The notes beneath the pieces were generated by a model that was not told the origin of the DNA, did not search any database, and saw only the letters and a program-made list of their open reading frames with translations. A stretch of 11,079 bases of DNA from Kiritimatiellales bacterium (GTDB taxonomy: Bacteria; Verrucomicrobiota; Kiritimatiellia; Kiritimatiellales; Pontiellaceae): assembly GCA_021734595.1 (NCBI GenBank), contig JAIPIO010000128.1, positions 1-11,079 of the forward strand. Reading direction: 5' to 3'. The position numbers and the translations under genes were made by a program. Shown here one piece after another: positions 6,861 to 11,079 of this stretch; position 1 is the first letter of the stretch, and each line of letters opens with the position of its first letter.

Positions 6861-7838
6861 TCAATCTTCGCCGACCTCAAATAGTCGGTAGAGGCGCGTG
6901 GCATCGATCACGGGATCCGAATAGATCCGGCCGCCATCGGTTAAGGTGCGGTATTCGCGGGTAATCGGCACCCAAGAGCCTTCGATGAGATCAGTGGTGT
7001 ACTGAAGCTCGAGAACTGTCGTCGGCATGCAATTATTCGCAACGATAGATACCGCTGGGGCGATGGTCACATGGGGGGTGGATTCAATAATGGTTTCGGT
7101 ATCCGGCCCGGGAATACCATCGTATTCGTTTCCACTCAGGTCTTCAGTGGTCCCGTGTTTGAATCGCCAATAGCCTATCAGTCCCTCTTCGTCGCCGGAG
7201 AGCGGCCGTCGTTTGAAGGCATTGATTTCCTCCGGCGTGAGTTTTCGCGACCAGAATTGAATTTCGTCGAGCATCCCGTGGAAGTAATATTCATACCCGG
7301 GAGTTGGATCGGTCATGCTATCATTTCCGATATGCAAGTCGACCGTATTGGCTAGACCCGGCGTGAGGATATTGGGGACTTCCGCATCGTACTTCCCATT
7401 TATGTAGATTACCGCGACTTGAGCCTCCACGTCGTGCACCATAGCGACATGCGTCCATCGATGAAGGGGGATGTCGCTGGTGGACACGACGGCCGGGTTG
7501 AGTCCGCCTTTAACTTGGTAATAAAACTTTTTTGACACCCATGGCCATGCCGTGCCGCCGACGCTTAGCACATAACCCTCGACATCGGTCGGAGTCCCTG
7601 TTCGTTTAAAGACAATGGGAGAATTATACTGGGCATAAGATTCCAGGTAGATCCATGCGCAGAATGAGAAGTTGTTGGTGGAAAGACGGAGAGGGACAGT
7701 GTCGGGCACTGTTACGAAATCGTCCACTCCGTCGAGCACCAAAGCGTGATTTCGATTGATTTGGCCGTGTCCTGATAGCGGCAGTGCCACGCAAAGGATA
7801 CCAATCAAGGGTAACATCAAATACGTAATATATTTCAT
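6861..7838 (-). CDS. Secreted LamG/concanavalin A-like domain protein
   Basis: A 325-residue exported protein of unknown role. Residues 1-26 form a signal peptide (MKYITYLMLPLIGILCVALP, then a cleavage-like region SGHGQ). Residues about 30-205 are a LamG jelly-roll domain of the Laminin_G_3 type: ALVLDGVDDFVTVPD, FSFCAWIYLES, HRWTHVAMVHD, VAVIYINGK, LHIGND and the closing FHGMLDEIQFWSRKLTPEEI. Residues 219-241 (GLIGYWRFKHGTTEDLSGNEYDG) look like the opening of a second LamG repeat that is not continued. The C-terminus (LELQYTTDLIEGSWVPI to RLYRLFEVGED) resembles a tail seen in secreted Verrucomicrobiota/Kiritimatiellota proteins. Such domains often bind carbohydrate, but no catalytic module is present. 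It is AT-richer than its neighbours, has its own promoter (7847-7875), and sits between gloB and a gloB fragment, suggesting later arrival. Confidence 0.85.
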   Translation of the reverse strand: MKYITYLMLPLIGILCVALPLSGHGQINRNHALVLDGVDDFVTVPDTVPLRLSTNNFSFCAWIYLESYAQYNSPIVFKRTGTPTDVEGYVLSVGGTAWPWVSKKFYYQVKGGLNPAVVSTSDIPLHRWTHVAMVHDVEAQVAVIYINGKYDAEVPNILTPGLANTVDLHIGNDSMTDPTPGYEYYFHGMLDEIQFWSRKLTPEEINAFKRRPLSGDEEGLIGYWRFKHGTTEDLSGNEYDGIPGPDTETIIESTPHVTIAPAVSIVANNCMPTTVLELQYTTDLIEGSWVPITREYRTLTDGGRIYSDPVIDATRLYRLFEVGED

Positions 7839-7846
7839 AACTACAT

Positions 7847-7875
7847 ATGATAGTTGTTATATATGAACTTGTCAA
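7847..7875 (-). promoter_or_regulatory. Strong-looking sigma70-type promoter for the LamG gene
   Basis: Read on the minus strand, a perfect TTGACA -35 box (7875-7870) is followed by a 17-bp spacer and TATCAT (7852-7847), a five-of-six match to the -10 consensus. A start point about 7 nt further would fall near 7840, only one to three bases before the ATG at 7838. No Shine-Dalgarno sequence precedes that ATG, so the message may be leaderless. Confidence 0.6.
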
Positions 7876-7899
7876 TTGATTGGGTGGCGCTTTTTAGGC

Positions 7900-8102
7900 A
7901 ATACGGGCACTTGCCTTAAGAGTTCGCGCTTACGGTCGATCCCGACAATGCCGAGGTCTAGGCGCGCCTTGACTTCTACCGTGCCGATCTCGCCGCCGCG
8001 ATCTTCGCCATCCTCGCCGAGGAAAAGCAAAGCAATCCCTTCCTGCGCGTCGATACGGTTGAGGAACTGGTCGAGTTGCGCCGCAGAAAGGATGTGTTTT
8101 AA
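7900..8102 (+). pseudogene. Remnant of a second gloB copy (C-terminal part)
   Basis: Read in the frame of 7923-8102, this gives FALTVDPDNAEV, a TAG stop at 7959-7961, then ARLDFYRADLAAAIF to LRRRKDVF and a TAA stop at 8100-8102. This aligns without gaps to the last 59 residues of the intact GloB encoded at 5896-6591, with 45 of 59 positions identical by hand count. Weaker nucleotide similarity with gaps (CGGGCAC...CCTT.AAGA) extends upstream to about 7900, over the region matching GGHDYLEEN. No 5' two-thirds, metal-binding motif or start is present, so it cannot make a working enzyme. Many differences are at third codon positions, suggesting the copy was under coding constraint until fairly late. 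It may derive from a tandem duplication or an older gloB displaced when the LamG segment arrived. Confidence 0.85.
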
Positions 8103-8111
8103 CGCTTTCCT

Positions 8112-8160
8112 GGAGGGACGGGTTCCACCCCGTCCGCAGCCGACGTGGAAGTCGGCCCTC
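8112..8160. repeat. Double-hairpin element with complementary loops (REP-like)
   Basis: Two adjacent hairpins: GGACGGG (8116-8122), loop TTCCAC, CCCGTCC (8129-8135); and GCCGAC (8139-8144), loop GTGGAA, GTCGGC (8151-8156). The two loops are exact reverse complements, and outer GAGGG (8113-8117) can pair with CCCTC (8156-8160), partly competing with the inner stems. It lies between the gloB remnant and the HIT gene stop (8165). The layout resembles repetitive extragenic palindromes, but no transposase (RAYT) is in the window. Confidence 0.65.
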
Positions 8161-8164
8161 TCAT

Positions 8165-8647
8165 TCACGGATTAAACAGCGGGAAGAGAACGTCGTACTG
8201 CTCCAGCAGTGCCTGGGGCATGACGCGGGTGCCGGAGAGGACCGGCATAAAGTTGGTGTCGCCCGTCCAGCGCGGGACAATGTGCTGATGGACGTGGTCC
8301 TTCAGTCCCGCACCCGCGGCCTCGCCGAGGTTGTAGCCGAGGTTCAGCCCATCCGGCTTGAGCTCCGCCTTTAGGATTTCCACGGCTTCGATGGTCAGGT
8401 CCGCCATTTCCAGCCGCTCCTCGGGGGTCATGTCCTTCAGGTGCTCCAGGTGGCGGTAGGGGGTCACCATCAGGTGGCCGCTGGTGTAGGGATAGCGGTT
8501 CATCACCACGGCGCAGGTTTTGCCGCGCCGGAGGACCAAATTGTCGCGGTCGTTGTCCTCGCCGAACATCTTGCAGAGAAAACAGCCGCCGTCCTTGTCG
8601 CCCAGGATGTATTCAATGCGCCAGGGTGCCCAGATTGTCTTTTTCAT
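8165..8647 (-). CDS. HIT-family protein, Ap4A phosphorylase/hydrolase-like
   Basis: A 160-residue cytoplasmic histidine-triad enzyme expected to cleave or phosphorylyse dinucleoside polyphosphates such as Ap4A, or other nucleotidyl compounds. The triad is KDHVHQHIVPRW (H118, H120, H122), where the second histidine of the HxHxH stretch region is the usual nucleophile. The N-terminus MKKTIWAPWRIEYI and the CFLC pair (C22, C25) are typical of the longer, zinc-binding Ap4A-phosphorylase-like HIT group known from actinobacterial Rv2613c-type proteins, as is LGYNLGEAAGAGLKDH (103-118). Length is normal. Start ATG is read from 8647, with GGTGAAG just upstream as a possible ribosome binding site. It is divergent from holA over 73 bp and its 3' end faces the double-hairpin element. 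The precise substrate is inferred from family only. Confidence 0.9.
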   Translation of the reverse strand: MKKTIWAPWRIEYILGDKDGGCFLCKMFGEDNDRDNLVLRRGKTCAVVMNRYPYTSGHLMVTPYRHLEHLKDMTPEERLEMADLTIEAVEILKAELKPDGLNLGYNLGEAAGAGLKDHVHQHIVPRWTGDTNFMPVLSGTRVMPQALLEQYDVLFPLFNP

Positions 8648-8691
8648 GCTTCACCACGTTTTCTGTTTTAAACGTCCGCATTAAATCATAT

Positions 8692-8708
8692 TCTCCAGCG
8701 ATTGGAAG
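8692..8708. repeat. Degenerate dispersed palindrome in the HIT/holA divergent gap
   Basis: TCTCCA-GCGAT-TGGAAG: 4 of 6 arm pairs kept. On the minus strand it reads CTTCCAATCGCTGGAGA, sharing a 14-base core with the palindrome at 3965-3981. Its right arm runs into the purine-rich AGAGGAAG (8706-8713) that is the likely holA ribosome binding site. Confidence 0.55.
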
Positions 8709-8720
8709 AGGAAGAATCAA

Positions 8721-9824
8721 ATGGCGGAACAGAAGAACGTTTATCTTTATTGCGGATCCGACGAATATGTCGTCGGGCACAATGCAAAGCAGAAAGTCGA
8801 TGCCATCTGCCCGGCGCAGGAGCAGTCGCTCTCGCTGGAAGTGCTCGACGGCAGTGCGTCCAAAATCGACGAGGCCGTGGAGGTGCTCAACGGCTGTATT
8901 GAGGCGTTCCGCACGGTCGGGCTTTTCGGCGGGCAAAAGGTCGTCTGGCTACGTGCGGTCAATTTTTTCTCCAGTCAAGTGATCATGAAAAACGAGCAGG
9001 TGAAGCGGTTGGTTGGCTACCTGACGGACGACATAAAAAAAGGGCTGGCACCCGACCAGTTCCTGGTTATCAGCGCCAGCGGCATCGATAAACGCTCCGC
9101 CTTCTACAAGGCGATCAAAGAAAGCGGCGAGATCGCTGAATACAACATCCCCGAGCGCGACTATGAAGCGCGGCCCCTCGCCATCGAGCGTACCGCAAAG
9201 CTTCTGAAGCGCGAAGGATTCGCCATCACCAACGATGCCTTGGACGCCTTCATCGGCCAGGTCGGTTACGACACGCGGATGATCGTCAATGAAGTCGAAA
9301 AACTCATTCTCTACAAAGGCGCTGAGAAGCAGATTGTGATTGAGGACATTCATGCGATCACCTCCGCCGCCGGCGAGGCCATCTCGTGGGATTTTGCCGA
9401 CGCCGTGGCCGGACGGCAGCTTGGCAGCGCCATTCGGCTCTTCCGCCAGCTTCTTTTCCAGAAGGAAAGCCCCGTGCGGCTGATCATCTCGGTGGAAAGC
9501 CTGTTCCAGAACCTGCTCCAGTTCCGCGAATACATGGATGCCGGCTGGCTGCGGATGGACGGCAACCGCGTTTCATGGACCAGCGACCCCGAAGCGGAAC
9601 TCTACTTTTCCGAAATGCCCAACGACCCGCGCAAGATGCACTGGTACCGCGCCTCCAAGCTGGCCAAGCAGGCGCAGCCCTATTCCGCGAAAGCGCTGGC
9701 GGCCCGCAAGCGCCTGGCGGTTGAAACGCACGAACGCATGCTTTCCGAGGGAACGATTCCCCATGAATTGATGTTTGAAACCCTGTTGGCCCGGCTCTGC
9801 GCCCCGAAACGGCGCCGCGCCTGA
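8721..9824 (+). CDS. holA: DNA polymerase III subunit delta
   Basis: This 367-residue protein is the delta subunit of the replicative clamp loader, which opens the beta sliding clamp ring for loading on primed DNA together with gamma/tau and delta prime. Family features are spread over the whole length: the N-terminal AAA+-like domain beginning VYLYCGSDEYVVGHNA, the QFLVISASGIDKRSAFYKAI stretch (the delta domain I region), the helical middle domain with RMIVNEVEKLILY, and the C-terminal collar domain from about residue 225 (ISWDFADAVAGRQLGSAIRLFRQLL, LIISVESLFQNLLQFREY). As usual for delta there is no Walker A motif. Length is close to the 340 or so of E. coli HolA. AGAGGAAG at 8706-8713 gives good start support, 7 nt before the ATG. 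yggS follows after 76 bp packed with three palindromes. The closing residues KRRRA are basic. Confidence 0.92.
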   Translation: MAEQKNVYLYCGSDEYVVGHNAKQKVDAICPAQEQSLSLEVLDGSASKIDEAVEVLNGCIEAFRTVGLFGGQKVVWLRAVNFFSSQVIMKNEQVKRLVGYLTDDIKKGLAPDQFLVISASGIDKRSAFYKAIKESGEIAEYNIPERDYEARPLAIERTAKLLKREGFAITNDALDAFIGQVGYDTRMIVNEVEKLILYKGAEKQIVIEDIHAITSAAGEAISWDFADAVAGRQLGSAIRLFRQLLFQKESPVRLIISVESLFQNLLQFREYMDAGWLRMDGNRVSWTSDPEAELYFSEMPNDPRKMHWYRASKLAKQAQPYSAKALAARKRLAVETHERMLSEGTIPHELMFETLLARLCAPKRRRA

Positions 9825-9825
9825 T

Positions 9826-9842
9826 TTTCCAATGGTTGGAAT
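9826..9842. repeat. Dispersed palindrome, copy 1 of 3 between holA and yggS
   Basis: TTTCCAATGGTTGGAAT, starting 2 bp after the holA stop. Its 15-base core (9827-9841) equals 4854-4868 and is the exact reverse complement of the next copy, so copies 1 and 2 can form a 15-bp hairpin with a 6-base loop (9842-9847). Confidence 0.85.
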
Positions 9843-9846
9843 ATTG

Positions 9847-9863
9847 TTTCCAACCATTGGAAG
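9847..9863. repeat. Dispersed palindrome, copy 2 of 3 between holA and yggS
   Basis: TTTCCAACCATTGGAAG: core 9848-9862 with TTCCAA / TTGGAA arms and CCA centre, inverted relative to copy 1 and identical to copy 3. Confidence 0.85.
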
Positions 9864-9877
9864 AATTTGAGATAAAA

Positions 9878-9894
9878 TTTCCAACCATTGGAAA
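9878..9894. repeat. Dispersed palindrome, copy 3 of 3, overlapping the yggS translation start region
   Basis: TTTCCAACCATTGGAAA. Its right arm supplies the only purine-rich sequence (GGAAAAA, 9890-9896) at ribosome-binding distance from the yggS ATG at 9901, so folding could hide it. Confidence 0.85.
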
Positions 9895-9900
9895 AATGAT

Positions 9901-10578
9901 ATGAACGAAACATTTGCAGACAGACTCGAAAAAGTGCGGCGACGGATTACCGACGCCTGCGAACAGGCCGGACGTCCGGCGGACAGCGTCAAACTGCTAG
10001 CGGTGTCGAAGACCCGTCCGCCGGAAGCCGTGCGCGAAGCCGTGGAATGCGGACTGACCCTGTTCGGCGAAAACCGGGTGCAGGAGGCGCAGAACAAGAT
10101 TCCACTCTGCCCCGACCATCTCGAATGGCATCTGATCGGCCACCTACAGAGCAACAAGGCCAAAGTGGCGGTGAAGTTCTTTAAAATGATTCATTCCATC
10201 GATTCGCTGCACCTGCTCGAAGCGGTCGAGAGCCACGCGGCGACGACCCTGCCGATCCTGTTGCAGGTAAACGTTTCCGGCGAGGCCGCCAAGTTTGGGA
10301 TGAAGCCCGAAGAGGTTGCCGGAGTGATCGATGCCGCCAACCAGATGCGGCATGTCGAAGTGCATGGGCTGATGACCATCCCGCCGTTTTCTCCAGACCC
10401 GGAAAAAACACGGGAGCATTTTTCCAACCTTCGGAAACTGCGCGACCGCCTGCAGGACGAAACCGGCACGCCGCTGCCGGAGCTTTCCATGGGGATGTCG
10501 CACGACCTGGAGGTGGCGATTGAAGAGGGCAGCACCTGGGTGCGGATCGGCACGGATTTGTTTGGATCACGAAACTGA
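9901..10578 (+). CDS. yggS: YggS/PLPBP-family pyridoxal phosphate-binding homeostasis protein
   Basis: A 225-residue PLP-binding protein of the YggS/PROSC family, a single TIM-barrel fold related to alanine racemase domain 1. It has no known catalytic reaction and helps control free PLP and amino-acid balance. K37 in LLAVSKTRP is the PLP-linking lysine. Further family signatures are FGENRVQEA (55-63), WHLIGHLQSNK (76-86), GLMTIPP (156-162), the signature ELSMGMSHDLEVAIEEGSTWVRIG (194-217) and the terminal GTDLFGSR. Length is normal. The ATG start is well supported by the family N-terminus, but the only ribosome binding site candidate lies inside a palindrome. yggS next to proC, as here, is a common arrangement, and proline synthesis with PLP homeostasis is a frequent pairing. 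The DNA at 10421-10437 resembles the dispersed palindrome. Confidence 0.94.
   Translation: MNETFADRLEKVRRRITDACEQAGRPADSVKLLAVSKTRPPEAVREAVECGLTLFGENRVQEAQNKIPLCPDHLEWHLIGHLQSNKAKVAVKFFKMIHSIDSLHLLEAVESHAATTLPILLQVNVSGEAAKFGMKPEEVAGVIDAANQMRHVEVHGLMTIPPFSPDPEKTREHFSNLRKLRDRLQDETGTPLPELSMGMSHDLEVAIEEGSTWVRIGTDLFGSRN
10421..10437. repeat. Near-perfect dispersed palindrome inside yggS
   Basis: TTTCCA-ACCTT-CGGAAA, one arm mismatch, read as FSNLRK in frame. May be chance, as the residues suit the family. Confidence 0.4.
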
Positions 10579-10580
10579 CA

Positions 10581-10624
10581 ACCTTGCATCTAACTCCCAC
10601 GATCGTGGGAGTTAGATGCAAGGT
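10581..10624. repeat. Perfect 44-bp palindrome between yggS and proC
   Basis: A 20-bp left arm (10581-10600) is exactly repeated as its reverse complement at 10605-10624, with the self-complementary GATC at the centre, so all 44 bases are symmetric. It begins 2 bp after the yggS stop and ends 3 bp before the proC ribosome binding site GGAGGA. There is no T-tract on either side, so it is not a standard intrinsic terminator. The arms contain ATCTAAC and GTTAGAT, which fit the RYYYAAC and GTTRRRY core sites of integron attC sites, but the unpaired bases of true attC hairpins are missing. Confidence 0.95.
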
Positions 10625-10641
10625 CGTGGAGGAAGAATGCC

Positions 10642-11079
10642 ATGAAAATTACATTTATTGGAGCGGGAAATATGGCGGAGGCGCTGGTTTCCGGGATTAT
10701 CGGTAAGAAGGTCAGCTCGTCGGACAAGCTGACGGTCACGGATATTTCGGTGGAGCGGCTGGAATATTTTTCGGGAAAGTTCGGGGTCGGCACGTCGGCG
10801 GAGAATGCCGCAGTGGTGGCGCAGGCCGACGTGGTGGTTCTGTCGGTAAAGCCTCAGGTTTTTCCGGTGGTCTGGCCGGAGATTTCCGGCGCGCTGAAGC
10901 CCGATGCCTTGGTGATCAGCATTATGGCGGGGATTCCTTCCGCGAAGATTGCCGGTGGCAAACCGATCCGCGTGGTGCGGGTGATGCCGAATACGCCGTC
11001 GCTGGTGGGCGAGGGTGCGGCGGGCATCGCGCCGGGCGAGTTTGCGACGGACGCGGATGTAAAGGTGGCGGAAACGCTG
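10642..11079 (+). CDS. proC: Pyrroline-5-carboxylate reductase, 3' end cut by window
   Basis: This enzyme carries out the last step of proline synthesis, reducing 1-pyrroline-5-carboxylate to L-proline with NAD(P)H in the cytoplasm. The first 146 residues are visible of about 270 expected, with the frame open to the window end. The Rossmann dinucleotide site is at the N-terminus: ITFIGAGNMAEALVSGI (residues 3-19, GxGxMA). VVVLSVKPQVF (64-74) and VVRVMPNTPSLVGEGAAGI (111-129) are family hallmarks; the latter lies at the substrate end of the cofactor domain. The C-terminal dimerisation helices are outside the window. GGAGGA at 10628-10633, 8 nt before the ATG, is a strong ribosome binding site. 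It follows yggS after 63 bp, mostly occupied by the 44-bp palindrome, and is likely in the same transcript unless that palindrome interrupts it. Confidence 0.95.
   Translation, partial: MKITFIGAGNMAEALVSGIIGKKVSSSDKLTVTDISVERLEYFSGKFGVGTSAENAAVVAQADVVVLSVKPQVFPVVWPEISGALKPDALVISIMAGIPSAKIAGGKPIRVVRVMPNTPSLVGEGAAGIAPGEFATDADVKVAETL

Noticed and set aside
7872..8175. Two roughly 98-codon frames (+ and -) over the gloB remnant
   Set aside because: The gloB homology is in a different plus-strand frame with an internal stop. These open frames are by-products of its codon bias.
9455..9470. TTTCCAGAAGGAAA in holA as a palindrome copy
   Set aside because: Arms are TTTCC / GGAAA with only 4 bases between, so it does not share the fixed layout.
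10581..10624. The 44-bp palindrome as a rho-independent terminator
   Set aside because: No T-tract follows it on either strand, and the arms are much longer than usual for terminators.
1..11079. CRISPR array, tRNA, rRNA, complete insertion sequence or defence gene cluster
   Set aside because: No evenly spaced direct repeats, cloverleaf sequence, rRNA segment, transposase or defence-family gene was seen. The palindromes are irregularly spaced and lack unique spacers of fixed length.

Overview
This is a bacterial chromosomal window, GC-rich in most genes, holding ten protein-coding genes (the first and last cut by the window ends), one gene remnant and an unusual set of short palindromes. Gene content (a long bifunctional fucokinase/GDP-fucose pyrophosphorylase, a secreted LamG-fold protein with a C-terminal tail of the kind seen in Verrucomicrobiota/Kiritimatiellota secreted proteins, a DUF502 membrane protein) suggests the PVC superphylum, perhaps Kiritimatiellota. 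This is inferred from style and families. No rRNA or other marker is present.

Layout. 1-2587 (+): 3' part of an Fkp-type fucokinase/fucose-1-phosphate guanylyltransferase, followed after 14 bp by a CPBP-family membrane protease (2602-3279). A DUF502 membrane protein (3248-3868, -) converges on it with a 32-nt tail overlap. Across a divergent gap, 4030-4830 (+) is a ThiF-like E1 enzyme with a ThiS-like N-terminal domain. It converges on a LysE/RhtB exporter (4870-5502, -) with only 39 bp between them, nearly all made of two palindromes. A cupin (5558-5881) and a glyoxalase II-type metallo-beta-lactamase-fold hydrolase (5896-6591) form a tight + strand pair. Next is a more AT-rich patch of about 1.3 kb with a secreted LamG protein (6861-7838, -) under a strong-looking promoter, followed by a decayed second copy of the glyoxalase II C-terminus (about 7900-8102). 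Then come a HIT-family hydrolase (8165-8647, -), divergent from holA (8721-9824, +), and then yggS (9901-10578) and the start of proC (10642 to the window end).

Functionally the genes are mostly unrelated housekeeping or accessory functions: GDP-fucose salvage, thiamine/sulfur transfer, export, 2-oxoaldehyde detoxification, nucleotide turnover, replication clamp loading, PLP homeostasis and proline synthesis. No defence system, CRISPR array, tRNA, rRNA or insertion sequence was seen.

The most striking signal is non-genic. The palindrome TTTCCA-N5-TGGAAA, or its 10-base core TTCCA-N5-TGGAA, occurs eight times exactly and several more times with one or two mismatches. It lies in divergent, convergent and co-directional gaps and inside three or more coding regions. 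By simple arithmetic about 0.01 exact copies would be expected in 11 kb. Also notable are a perfect 44-bp palindrome between yggS and proC and a double-hairpin element with complementary loops at 8112-8160.
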